From: Candidatus Methanoperedens sp.
GTDB taxonomy: Archaea > Halobacteriota > Methanosarcinia > Methanosarcinales > Methanoperedenaceae
Length of the DNA stretch: 56,604 nt
Reading direction: 5' to 3'
Assembly: GCA_027460465.1 (NCBI GenBank)
Contig: JAPZAV010000001.1
Coordinates: 1-56,604 of the forward strand
Positions 7,790 through 15,806 of the stretch are shown one piece after another. Both the position numbers and the translations under genes were made by a program. How positions within the stretch are numbered: position 1 is the stretch's first letter; every line of letters starts with the position of its first letter. Below the pieces are notes generated by a model. The model was not told the origin of the DNA. It searched no databases and saw only the letters and a list, made by a program, of their open reading frames with translations.

Positions 7790-8284
7790 ATGAATAAAAA
7801 TATCACCAGAATATCAGGAAGAGTATGGAAGTTCGGGGATAATATTGACACAGATGTCATCATCCCCGGGAAATATCTGAGGACCACTGATATGAGTGTT
7901 TTTGCATCGCATGTAATGGAAGGTATAGACCCGCTTTTCTCACAGAAAGTGCAAAAAGGCGATATCATAGTCGCAGGCAAGAACTTCGGGTGCGGTTCAT
8001 CCAGGGAACAGGCGCCCCTTGCTCTGAAACATGCAGGTATAGCCTGCGTCGTTGCAGAATCGTTTGCAAGGATTTTTTTCAGGAATGCGATAAATATCGG
8101 TCTTCCGATCATCGAGGCGAAAATTGAATGCGATGAGAACGATACCATTGAAATAGATCTTGAAAAAGGGCTCGTGAAAAACAAAGGTAAGTCCTACGCA
8201 GGCACAAGACTTCCTGATTTCCTTCGCGAGATCCTTGCAGACGGAGGGCTTGTGGAACACCGGAAAAAGAAGGCAGTCCAATGA
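7790..8284 (+). CDS. hacB/leuD: Homoaconitase / 3-isopropylmalate dehydratase small subunit
   Basis: This is the swivelling small domain of an aconitase-family isomerase, with [21 protein letters not shown] at the N-terminus and [14 protein letters not shown] in the centre. The ATG at 7790 gives 164 residues, the usual length; earlier starts add a 26-residue extension not found in the family. The specificity loop reads YLRT (residues 29-32). In methanogens YLRT is associated with homoaconitase, where the Arg binds the longer substrate, and YLVY/YLVM with leucine-type isomerase. This favours the 2-oxosuberate/coenzyme B pathway, though a dual role is possible. The large subunit is not in the window. 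It overlaps the next gene by 4 bases. Confidence 0.88.
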   Translation: MNKNITRISGRVWKFGDNIDTDVIIPGKYLRTTDMSVFASHVMEGIDPLFSQKVQKGDIIVAGKNFGCGSSREQAPLALKHAGIACVVAESFARIFFRNAINIGLPIIEAKIECDENDTIEIDLEKGLVKNKGKSYAGTRLPDFLREILADGGLVEHRKKKAVQ

Positions 8285-9144
8285 TATTCCCTGCAGATTA
8301 TAAAAGCGTGGGCGTGACACGCACCGATCCTGCGAAGCGAACCGGGGGACCGGTTTATTTCTCAACAGAGTACCTGATCGCAGATCTAACTTCAGGCTGT
8401 TCGATCTATAAGGTAAAAAGCCAGGGAGAAGGACTATTGAAAGAACTTGTATCACTTGAACTCATCGCAAAAGGGGAACAGATAAAGAAATTCAAAGAAA
8501 AGCTTGATTCACATGACAGAACAAGGCTCATCGAATCTGCAGCTGGATTATGCAACGGGACGGTAAACACGGTTATTTTTGAAGGCCTGGACAGGCATAT
8601 CACTTTTGTGCATGAACCCAGCCTTCATGAGGTCATGGAGATAGAGATAATAGATATCATACCACCTGAGCCGCCATGGCTTGTCTCTGCCATAGAAAGG
8701 CTTGTAAAAAGCGGTATACTCGGGGAATTGAACATAAGGTTCACAAAAAGACTCATAGACCTCCGTCAGTTCGAGGGAGAAAAGAGCGTGTTCCCGTGCT
8801 ATGCATCAGAACTTAAAGGAAAATATCTTGATACTGATATCGATATCGAGGATAACTCAGAACTCGTGGGATGCGATATCTCAAAGCAGATATTCGAACT
8901 GAGATTCCCTGACCTCACGTACAGGCATATCAATATGTGCCCTCTGAAAGCCGAGCTGTATATGCCAGAAAAGCCGTTCTTAACGCGGTGCTGCCAGAGC
9001 AAGAAATCCGGGATGATCAACCTCAACGGCATTGACGGGATCGTGGTGCACTGGGGAGCGTCCGAGTACGATATCGTGGATGCGATAAGGATGCTGGTGA
9101 AGGTCCTGAAAGGAATCAAAGAAAATAATAAAATACGGATCTGA
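8281..9144 (+). CDS. Conserved archaeal protein of unknown function, linked to hacB/leuD and leuB/aksF
   Basis: The protein has 287 residues and no signal peptide or membrane span. It starts at an ATG overlapping the isomerase stop (ATGA) and ends 1 base before the dehydrogenase start, so it is locked into that operon. Several Cys are spread along it (GCSIYK, AAGLCNG, FPCYA, GCDIS, NMCPL and RCCQS). The last third is well ordered, with [18 protein letters not shown] and [19 protein letters not shown] recognise it only as a methanogen-type conserved unknown. Context suggests a step or accessory role in the 2-oxoacid elongation, leucine or coenzyme B pathway; this is inference. Confidence 0.75.
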   Translation: MIFPADYKSVGVTRTDPAKRTGGPVYFSTEYLIADLTSGCSIYKVKSQGEGLLKELVSLELIAKGEQIKKFKEKLDSHDRTRLIESAAGLCNGTVNTVIFEGLDRHITFVHEPSLHEVMEIEIIDIIPPEPPWLVSAIERLVKSGILGELNIRFTKRLIDLRQFEGEKSVFPCYASELKGKYLDTDIDIEDNSELVGCDISKQIFELRFPDLTYRHINMCPLKAELYMPEKPFLTRCCQSKKSGMINLNGIDGIVVHWGASEYDIVDAIRMLVKVLKGIKENNKIRI

Positions 9145-9145
9145 A

Positions 9146-10129
9146 ATGAAAGTAGCAGTCGTTCCAGGTGATGGCATAGGCAGGGAAGTAATACCTGCCG
9201 CTCTATCCGTGCTGGATGCTTTTTGTCTTGATATCGAGAAGGTGTCTCTTGAGATTGGTTATGGTAAATGGGAGCGCACCGGGAACGCGATCAATGATGG
9301 GGATCTGGACATAATAAAACAATGCGATTGTGTGCTGTTTGGTGCGATCACAACACCGCCTGATCCTGCATATAAAAGCGTTCTCATGCGCCTGAGGAAA
9401 GAGCTTGATCTATATGCCAATATCCGCCCGTTCTTACCTCTGAAAAATGTCAGACTGCCATGTGCGAAGAAATTCGATTTCATTATCGTCAGGGAAAACA
9501 CTGAAGGATTGTACTCCGGCATAGAGGAATTGCATGAAAATGTGGCTTATACCACCAGGGTCATAACCCGCAGGGGAAGCGAGAGGATAGCAGAGAAGGC
9601 ATGTGTCCTGGCAAACGACAGGAAAAAGCAGATAACGATCGTCCATAAAGCAAATGTATTGAAATCAGACTCATTTTTCCGCGATGTGAGCTCGTCAGTT
9701 GCAAAGAGAAAAGGGATATCGTATAATGAAATGCTTGTGGATGCAATGGCATATGATCTTATCCTTCATCCGGAGAGGTATGATGTGATAGTGACCACAA
9801 ACCTGTTCGGGGATATCCTGAGCGACGTGGCAGCAGCAATAGCAGGCGGGCTTGGTCTCTGCCCGAGCGCCAACATCGGCGACCGTTATGCGCTTTTTGA
9901 ACCGATCCATGGAAGTGCGCCTGATATCGCTGGAAAAGGGATCGCAAATCCGATAGCTGCGATCCTGAGCGTCAGGATGATGCTTGAATGGATGGGAAGA
10001 AAAGAGGAAGCAGGATTGATAGTTAGAGCGGTGGACAGCGTCCTTTCACAGGGAATAGTGACCCCGGACCTTGGAGGCTCATATTCCACTGAAGATCTAG
10101 CCAGAGCAATCTTAAAACGCCTGGATTAA
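9146..10129 (+). CDS. aksF/leuB: Homoisocitrate / 3-isopropylmalate dehydrogenase
   Basis: This 327-residue beta-decarboxylating dehydrogenase has the NAD-binding start VAVVPGDGIGREV, LRKELDLYANIRP in the substrate region, RENTEGLYSG, the catalytic KANVLK and DAMAYDLILHP with metal-binding Asp. EPIHGSAPDIAGKGIANP lies near the C-terminus. It oxidises and decarboxylates the product of the isomerase encoded two genes upstream. The YLRT loop of that isomerase argues for homoisocitrate (AksF, coenzyme B precursor), but sequence alone cannot exclude LeuB. Its 3' end overlaps the convergent phosphate permease gene by 18 bases. Confidence 0.88.
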   Translation: MKVAVVPGDGIGREVIPAALSVLDAFCLDIEKVSLEIGYGKWERTGNAINDGDLDIIKQCDCVLFGAITTPPDPAYKSVLMRLRKELDLYANIRPFLPLKNVRLPCAKKFDFIIVRENTEGLYSGIEELHENVAYTTRVITRRGSERIAEKACVLANDRKKQITIVHKANVLKSDSFFRDVSSSVAKRKGISYNEMLVDAMAYDLILHPERYDVIVTTNLFGDILSDVAAAIAGGLGLCPSANIGDRYALFEPIHGSAPDIAGKGIANPIAAILSVRMMLEWMGRKEEAGLIVRAVDSVLSQGIVTPDLGGSYSTEDLARAILKRLD

Positions 10130-11089
10130 GTTCATCAGAACAAACGCCATGACCCCTGCAAGGAGAGGCGAAACAACCCATGAGATCAATATTTTCTTTA
10201 CTGTGTTGCTTCTTACTACCCGCATCCCATTGCTTGCACACCCGATACCGATCACGCTTGCAGCAACGATCTCCCCGAGCGAGACCGGAATTCCAATGAT
10301 CGAAGCCACATGGACAAGGATTGCTGAAGTGAACTCCACAAATCCGGCCCTGATCACACAGAGTTCACATATCTCTTTTCCTACCGTATCAAGCACCCTT
10401 CCGCCCAGTAAAAGGGCACCAAAACCGATAGCTATGCCTCCTAAAGCTGCCCCGTAGAACGAGGGGATTGTACCTGCGCCCACGAATGGGCCGACTGCAT
10501 TGGCAGCATTATTGGCTCCGGCAGAATATGCGACGTAGCAGCCAGAGACCGTAAGAGCAATATTCAGCACTCTTTTTATCGAAGCTTCAGAATCGCTGTG
10601 GTCTGCAAGCCAGACAAGGATATCGGTGTAAAGGTATTTACCCATAAGATATGAAAGAAACCAGGCAACAATCGGAGTGATGATCCACCAGCTCACGATA
10701 TATCCGAGAAGGGGCAGATTCAGTTTTGAAGCTCCATAGAAAAACCCGATGCCCACAATCGCACCTACTGCAGCCTGGCTGGTGGATATAGGGACCCTGA
10801 GAACATTCGCGAGCATGACAGTGATCGCTGCAGCACCCACTGCAATGATTGCTCCTTCGATCAATATCGTCCCTTTAGGCAGAATCCCGCTTCCGAGCGT
10901 CTTGATAACAGCCTCTCCGCCCAGTATCGCACCGAGGAGAGAGAATATTCCGATCAATATCACAGCCTGGTATTTTGTCCGCACCTTTGCCCCATAGGCT
11001 GCCCCCATCGATGCTGCTGCATTATTGCCGCCGATGTTCATCCCCATAAAGACTGCAACCAGAATCGCTAAAATGAATATAATTTCCAT
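10112..11089 (-). CDS. pit: PiT-family inorganic phosphate transporter
   Basis: The 325-residue permease has about eight to ten hydrophobic helices. It carries two inverted-repeat signatures, GGNNAAASMGAA near residue 20 and SAGANNAANAVGP near 195, the hallmark of PiT sodium- or proton-coupled phosphate (or sulfate-related) transporters. A hydrophilic loop lies near residues 160-175. No DUF47/PhoU-like partner gene is adjacent, although archaeal pit genes often have one. Confidence 0.88.
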   Translation of the reverse strand: MEIIFILAILVAVFMGMNIGGNNAAASMGAAYGAKVRTKYQAVILIGIFSLLGAILGGEAVIKTLGSGILPKGTILIEGAIIAVGAAAITVMLANVLRVPISTSQAAVGAIVGIGFFYGASKLNLPLLGYIVSWWIITPIVAWFLSYLMGKYLYTDILVWLADHSDSEASIKRVLNIALTVSGCYVAYSAGANNAANAVGPFVGAGTIPSFYGAALGGIAIGFGALLLGGRVLDTVGKEICELCVIRAGFVEFTSAILVHVASIIGIPVSLGEIVAASVIGIGCASNGMRVVRSNTVKKILISWVVSPLLAGVMAFVLMNLIQAF

Positions 11090-11153
11090 AAACAGTCTCC
11101 CAAACCATGCGATTTCTTATATAATGTAATGATACAGGCAAAAATTGACCCAA

Positions 11154-11909
11154 TCAATAAGGAACAAGCCGGGAAATCAGTTTTTTCCCTTCATCGGTTT
11201 TAAATATGGGCGTGTTCCATTGCTGGACGATCTTTGTCCTCAGCGTTTTTACCTCTTTTTTCTTTACAGGGTCGTACCCGGATTTTTCATACGTTTCTCT
11301 GGCGATCAGTATGCCGCATCTCTGCCATGATGGCGTCTCAGCAAGGTTGATCCCGTGCTGAAATACCAGCTCATGTATGTCGCTGGCTTTCATATTTTTC
11401 AGGTGTAATGCGGCTTCATTTTCAGAGATACCGCTTTTAAGCAGTGTATAATATCCATAGGAGCTCACGTGGTTTCGCCATGTCTCTGCCTGCCTCCACA
11501 CAAGGTATCTATAGATGTCCTCTTTTCCAAGCAGGATCACCCGTGAGTCGAATGATATCGGATTCCTGAGGTTCAGCTGGATCGTGAGCGCGGAAGAAAA
11601 GAAACCCGGGATTATAGAATCAATCTTCTCGATCCTGTTGTTGTACGGGATCTCGCAGAAAAAAAGGTTGATCTCATCCGAGAACGTGAACGCAAATAAC
11701 GGGTTCATACCGCTATCCCTGAAAAAAACTTCAACCGAATCCGCCATTCCATGCGCAAATCGTTCATCGTATGGCTTCTCAAACCCCAGCAGATCAAGAG
11801 CCCGGCGGAAACCCCGACCATCGATCCTGACCACAAAAGGAGGGAATATCCTGAGATCGGAATAAATTTCCCTCTCTCTCATTTCTTTTTCTGTAAGATC
11901 AATGCTCAA
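11154..11909 (-). CDS. thg1: Thg1-like tRNA 3'-5' polymerase (tRNA-His guanylyltransferase family)
   Basis: The 251-residue protein adds nucleotides to the 5' end of tRNA, in the 3'-to-5' direction. Catalytic motifs are FVVRIDGRGFRR (D30, G31) and FTFSDEINLFF (D78, E79), the palm-domain carboxylates shared with canonical polymerases. WRNHVSSYGYY and the basic C-terminal third are also family-like. Archaeal members are template-dependent repair or editing enzymes more often than true G-1 transferases. It lies 3 bases downstream of the PRC-barrel gene on the same strand. Confidence 0.88.
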   Translation of the reverse strand: MSIDLTEKEMREREIYSDLRIFPPFVVRIDGRGFRRALDLLGFEKPYDERFAHGMADSVEVFFRDSGMNPLFAFTFSDEINLFFCEIPYNNRIEKIDSIIPGFFSSALTIQLNLRNPISFDSRVILLGKEDIYRYLVWRQAETWRNHVSSYGYYTLLKSGISENEAALHLKNMKASDIHELVFQHGINLAETPSWQRCGILIARETYEKSGYDPVKKKEVKTLRTKIVQQWNTPIFKTDEGKKLISRLVPY

Positions 11910-11912
11910 GAT

Positions 11913-12206
11913 CTATTGTTCTTCCTCATCTGATATATTATATTCAGGAGGGATTTCTTCAGATTTCTTGAACTGGTCTTTGACATGCCTTATCAGAACG
12001 ACATCACCAACCGCAGTGACCCATCTATATGGTATGACCACTCCTGGTTTACTCATGTCAAAAACATCAGGGTTCAGTCTCGTTACCGCAAGACCTGTAA
12101 CTTTTCTCTCGCTGACTTCCAGCACAACGTCATTTACTTTTCCGATATAGATCCCCTTGTCAGTGTAAACGTTCAAACCAAATAATGTAGAAACCTCTGC
12201 CTGCAT
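11913..12206 (-). CDS. PRC-barrel domain protein
   Basis: This is a small PRC-barrel protein of 97 residues: LFGLNVYTDKGIYIGKVNDV, then GLAVTRLNPDVF and a valine-rich end (YRWVTAVGDVVLIRHV). The ATG at 12206 is preceded by AAGGTGATTTG. In archaea these stand-alone barrels occur next to RNA or cell-division genes. Its upstream position in a two-gene unit with the Thg1-like enzyme suggests an RNA-related role, which is inference. Confidence 0.85.
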   Translation of the reverse strand: MQAEVSTLFGLNVYTDKGIYIGKVNDVVLEVSERKVTGLAVTRLNPDVFDMSKPGVVIPYRWVTAVGDVVLIRHVKDQFKKSEEIPPEYNISDEEEQ

Positions 12207-12533
12207 CAAATCACCTTGACCTGAATATGAGTGAGACCAATATAAACTTTATTGATTCAGGCATTTATCTTCATGTGGGAACGAAATGCATGGAAATGGT
12301 AATTTCTACCTTTTTGCATGACCATGAATGATTAAGTCAGGTACTCAATGGATAAACTTGATTTTATTATTTATATTCCTGACTCTTTATAGCAATGTTT
12401 AAGTATCAAAAGGTACACTAAATAATAGAGGATTACCAGCTCAACAGAAAAATGGGAGGATAGCCTTGAAGGTGGATTGAAATGACCCGGCAAATGATGA
12501 TCATGCAAAATGGGAGGCAGGTGGGGATATTTT
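12207..12533. other. Intergenic region, AT-rich, no gene recognised
   Basis: The spacer is 327 bases between the PRC-barrel gene and a possible 28-residue membrane peptide. It holds TATA-like stretches (for example TTTATTATTTATATTC near 12364) and short polypurine runs (GGGAGG twice). A 23-residue frame (12482-12553) overlaps the small peptide in another phase. Nothing else is supported. Confidence 0.4.
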
Positions 12534-12620
12534 ATGAGCGGCAGAAGCTATAACCCGTTCTATCTTTTCCTTGCAATAATTGCACTGCTGCTGGGTAGAC
12601 TATTCGGAAAAAATGAGTGA
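12534..12620 (+). CDS. Possible 28-residue single-span membrane peptide
   Basis: A short frame, ATG 12534 to TGA 12618, encodes a peptide with one hydrophobic helix (FYLFLAIIALLLGRLF) flanked by polar ends. A purine-rich site (GGTGGGG) precedes the start. The pattern fits a small membrane protein, but the length gives little statistical support. Confidence 0.3.
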   Translation: MSGRSYNPFYLFLAIIALLLGRLFGKNE

Positions 12621-12705
12621 TAGCCTCTTTGCTGCATTAAATAGAAGCTTCTCCCCTGATTGCCTCTTTTTTGACGCTATCGGCCAATCCGAAAATCAAA
12701 AACTA

Positions 12706-12876
12706 CTATTTGACCTCCATCTGTTCCCCGCAGCAGACCAGATCACACACCTCAACGCAGCCGCAAGCTTCATCAACGGTCACTACCATTCCGCACTCGC
12801 TGCAAGCGTACTTTGCTCCTTTCTTCGATCCTGTTTTTTTCTCTCCACTCTTTTTCGTCGTCTTTTTCGCTGCCAT
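12706..12876 (-). CDS. 56-residue Lys-rich protein with desulforedoxin-like Cys domain
   Basis: The frame runs from an ATG at 12876 to a TAG at 12706. Residues 2-22 are almost all Lys, Ala, Thr, Ser and Gly, a nucleic-acid-binding type tail. Residues 23-56 hold YACSECGMVVTV, ACGCVEVC and LVCCGEQM. That is the layout of a desulforedoxin/rubredoxin-like or zinc-ribbon knuckle, in which two Cys pairs bind one metal; two or three extra Cys lie between. It is too short for routine gene calling but clearly coding. Possible roles are a metal or redox protein or a nucleic-acid-associated zinc ribbon. Confidence 0.75.
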   Translation of the reverse strand: MAAKKTTKKSGEKKTGSKKGAKYACSECGMVVTVDEACGCVEVCDLVCCGEQMEVK

Positions 12877-13014
12877 ATTTGATCAGACTCTTTTTTTGAT
12901 TTCGCCTGAACTGATTGAAATTTCATCAGGCGCATTACAATGAATTATTTTACTGGTATATTAATTCCTCGCCAGAGCGTTCATTTCTTTCTCATTATCA
13001 AAAACGCGCGGCCT

Positions 13015-13902
13015 TCAATCCCCTGGCACAAGGTTGAGTTTACCTACGGCCTCGTTGACATCCTTTGGCCAGACGAAGATCCTGTTGTAGGGCTTAATCC
13101 TGTAATACTCCTGCGGCTGGAAAATCTCGCGAGTGGTCATATCGATGCAGTATCTTTCGACCCATCCATATTTTTCCCGCGAACTCAGACTTTTTCCTTT
13201 TATTAGATCGCCAGTCACGGTCCAGAGTCTATGACACATCCTGAATTCATAGCCTGTTAATGTGTCAGGGTCTGACCAGACACCTTTACCATGCTCGAAG
13301 GCATCTTCAGCAACCTCTTGCAGCAACACCAGATCTTTATATTTCGACAAACTCGGATAAATTGGAAATGGCGCCGCCCAACCAGATTCGACCATAAGGA
13401 GATTAAATGTCGCCCGCTCTTTATAGGATATGGTGCTCAGCTCTTTTTTGGTATAATAAGGAGCAATATAAACAAGCAGCCGACCGTAGTCATCGAAGTG
13501 TTGATCAGCGGTTCTGAGAAAGAGCTGCCTTTTTCTTCCGTTTGGTTTGGTGAGTTTCTGATCAAGAAGTCTCTGGAATTCTTCAGTTGCCTTCTTTCCC
13601 TGCTGTTCCTGCAAACTGCCCGCAGCTCCTGTGGCAAGTTTTGGGTATAGATATGCAGCCAGCCCCGAATCCACAGGAGCCTTACCGCTCTTTAACCAGT
13701 CTGCAAGTTCCTTTAATTTTGCATCAGATTTCGATGGATGTTGTCTTCCGGGATAATGCATCTCCGGGGCATCAATACTGAGCATACGGATGGACATGGA
13801 AACAAAAGGAGTATCTCCATCCGTAATTCGCAACAATTTCTTATTTCCAAGAGAATCAAGTTCAAAACCTTCAGGATCCCAGAACAATTTGACTTTTTTC
13901 AT
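13015..13902 (-). CDS. Staphylococcal-nuclease-like (thermonuclease) protein
   Basis: The 295-residue protein contains an SNase OB-fold. ITDGDT (26-31) is followed by IRMLSIDAPE, where R39, D44 and E47 match the catalytic Arg, Asp and Glu of nuclease. DDYGRLLVYI supplies the second active-site Arg, and LMVESGWAAPF, EHGKGVW are typical later motifs. A long insertion (about 50-120) and an extended C-terminus (about 230-295) distinguish it from the 150-residue core. No signal peptide is visible, so it is probably intracellular. It is followed by decayed genes on its upstream side. Confidence 0.82.
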   Translation of the reverse strand: MKKVKLFWDPEGFELDSLGNKKLLRITDGDTPFVSMSIRMLSIDAPEMHYPGRQHPSKSDAKLKELADWLKSGKAPVDSGLAAYLYPKLATGAAGSLQEQQGKKATEEFQRLLDQKLTKPNGRKRQLFLRTADQHFDDYGRLLVYIAPYYTKKELSTISYKERATFNLLMVESGWAAPFPIYPSLSKYKDLVLLQEVAEDAFEHGKGVWSDPDTLTGYEFRMCHRLWTVTGDLIKGKSLSSREKYGWVERYCIDMTTREIFQPQEYYRIKPYNRIFVWPKDVNEAVGKLNLVPGD

Positions 13903-13945
13903 AATTATTTCTTTGAATTAACCTCCCATTCAGGATATATGAATT

Positions 13946-14157
13946 TTATTTCATATACGGCTTTCGCCTGACGTATCCCGGGTATGTCAATAACAACAAG
14001 GACTCTAACTCAGAGAAAGATTTTGCAATTTTAACACATGCTCCCTCATCTGGACTCTCCCATCCATTACAAAAATGACAATGTCATTCAGCTGAAGATT
14101 ATAGTCCAGTCCCGATTTTGAAAAGAGCGGCCCGGCTATATAAACTGTTTTTTTCAT
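13946..14157 (-). pseudogene. Remnant of a nucleoside 2-deoxyribosyltransferase-like gene
   Basis: An intact Shine-Dalgarno site (GGAGGATAA) and ATG at 14157 start MKKTVYIAGPLFSKSGLDYN, the usual N-terminus of this family. The reading then jumps straight to NDIVIFVMDGRV, which normally lies about 50 residues further on. A one-base shift follows, and frame two continues PDEGACVKIAKSF to a TAA at 13946. So the middle was deleted and the frame broken. Family assignment rests on the AGPLF and DGRVPDEG motifs. Confidence 0.6.
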
Positions 14158-14351
14158 TTATCCTCCGAAATAGTGAATCACCATTATAGGTTCAAGGCGT
14201 TCATGAATTGATTTCATGATATGTTTTTATCTCAATCCTTAATGCTTTATCTTCACATGTTCCGTTATACCACAAACTTTATTGTTATGCATAATTGGTT
14301 AAATAATTGATAGTTTTGACATTTCAAGAAGCCTTTTAAGTTGAGGATATA

Positions 14352-14710
14352 ATGACAATTCGATATATACTGACCGATTACGTGAATCAGCTCATGGCGC
14401 AGGCAGTCTATGATAAACTTGAAGATGGTACATTTAGCGGCGGATTCCCTCATGCAAAGGTGTAGTAGCTTTTGGCTCGACATTGCGCGATTGTGAAGAA
14501 GAGCTGCGCTCTACTCTTGAAGACTGGATTCTGGTGGGTCTGAAATTGGGTCATCATTTGCCAGTGACCGCGGAAATTAATCTGAATACAATGCCGACTT
14601 ATGAGCAAGTGGAAGCCGTGTTAGCGGCGAGAATTCATTCGACGTTTAAGGAAACTTGGCTTTCTACTCAAAACTTTCCGTCTCGGCATACTCGGCGCCA
14701 GGAGCAATAG
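14352..14710 (+). pseudogene. Frameshifted HicB-type antitoxin remnant
   Basis: The ATG at 14352 opens MTIRYILTDYVNQLMAQA, ending at a TAG (14463) after FPHAKV. The adjacent frame continues AFGSTLRDCEEELRSTLEDW, ILVGLKLGHHLPV and TYEQVEAV, the core and end of a HicB-family partial RNase H fold. One base shift separates the halves. No HicA toxin gene is next to it. The last 25 residues before the TAG at 14708 look non-family, so the original stop has probably been lost as well. Confidence 0.65.
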
Positions 14711-14797
14711 ACATGCCATGAATATACTTCCAGCCCAATGACATAAGTAATTGGATAGCGAAGGTTTCAATGTTGGTTTCTGTGAGTTTATTTATTG

Positions 14798-15169
14798 TTA
14801 CAAAACATTAAGCCTTTCCTCTTTAAACAAAGTCCGCAACAACTTATCAGAGGTAAGAAAAACACATTCATCATCTCTTAAAGTTAAGGCTGCCGCTAAT
14901 TGTAATGAATCCAGGGTTCTCAAGCCAAGACCGCCATATTTCATCAACAAGTGTGAAGCTGAATCGACAATATCAGATTGCAACATGATCCATTGAAAAT
15001 TATTCCTGTCACTTATTTTCTTCCATATGGCTGAACGAAACTCCAAGATGGCAAGTTCAGAAAGAAAAATTTCTTTGATATCGCTGGAAAGAGCTTTCAT
15101 TACTGAATCAGACCCTTCCTCTTGATGGTAAAGTTTAATGAGAGATGATGTATCAAGAAATGCTTTCAT
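14798..15169 (-). CDS. vapC: PIN-domain ribonuclease toxin (VapC family)
   Basis: The 123-residue PIN domain has the first catalytic Asp in FLDTSSLIKLY (residues 4-14), Glu in LAILEFRSA, and Asp in LRTLDSLQLAAA near residue 86. A final FLTSD carries the fourth acidic residue. These residues coordinate Mg for RNA cleavage. It overlaps the preceding antitoxin gene by 4 bases (ATGA), the usual toxin-antitoxin arrangement. The target RNA is unknown. Confidence 0.85.
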   Translation of the reverse strand: MKAFLDTSSLIKLYHQEEGSDSVMKALSSDIKEIFLSELAILEFRSAIWKKISDRNNFQWIMLQSDIVDSASHLLMKYGGLGLRTLDSLQLAAALTLRDDECVFLTSDKLLRTLFKEERLNVL

Positions 15170-15396
15170 AAAGCGCTCCTGCGCTCTTCTATAATAACCT
15201 CGCTTAACGACCCCTTATAGCTTTCCAACAGCTTCTTTGCCTTTTTAAACGAGAATTTGCCCAAATCAAGTTTTTCTTGAACCGATGCCTTTACTTCTTC
15301 TAAAAATGTGACTATCACATTAACCGGTTTTTCTGTTTTTATCTTCTCCCGAATAATCACTCTTCCATCCTTATAAGTGCCTTTAACTGAAAGCAT
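15166..15396 (-). CDS. Antitoxin partner of the PIN toxin
   Basis: The 76-residue protein starts MLSVKGTYKDGRVIIREK, an AbrB/DUF2281-like beta N-terminus found in antitoxins paired with PIN toxins. The C-terminal half is Lys/Glu-rich helix that would wrap the toxin. Shine-Dalgarno AGGAG precedes the ATG. Its stop overlaps the toxin start. It presumably represses its own operon, as in other VapBC pairs. Confidence 0.75.
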   Translation of the reverse strand: MLSVKGTYKDGRVIIREKIKTEKPVNVIVTFLEEVKASVQEKLDLGKFSFKKAKKLLESYKGSLSEVIIEERRSAL

Positions 15397-15806
15397 TTTG
15401 AATCTCCTGTTTATTAATTATAATATAATATATCACAATCCTTAATAGTTTACTCTCACCTCACCGCTTATCAGCCTGGGCAGGAGCATATCTCGCAAAA
15501 CTTCTGATAATTAAAAACAACGAACAAACACGAACTCCTCATAAGAGTTCTCTGTGAGCTCGTACATATGATTGTATAATACTTGATATTTCTCACTCCT
15601 TCCTTTTTCCTCACTGAGTTCATGTAGCATGGATTCATACACTGACATGCAATTTCAGCTATGGCACACTTTGAGGCGATGTATATTATTAAAAATTCGC
15701 CTATAAAGTATAATCTTTTTATTAATTATGGCTATGATCCATATCGATTAGATTTTTACATCATCGGAAACGTAAAGAAACAAGAAATTGAATACGGAGA
15801 CAAAAT
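15397..15806. other. Intergenic region upstream of the HAO-like cytochrome
   Basis: The spacer is 410 bases with no gene recognised. AT-rich segments include TATAATATAATATATC near 15420 (promoter of the antitoxin operon on the minus strand) and TATAAAGTATAATC near 15703-15716. The latter lies about 95 bases before the cytochrome start and may be its promoter. Confidence 0.4.

Noticed and set aside
12482-12553. 23-residue frame overlapping the small membrane peptide
   Set aside because: Very short, Met-rich by chance and in competition with the better frame at 12534.
12580-12943. Two plus-strand frames of 90-100 residues opposite the small Cys protein
   Set aside because: Phe/Ser-rich complements of the Lys-rich minus-strand coding sequence; no family resemblance.
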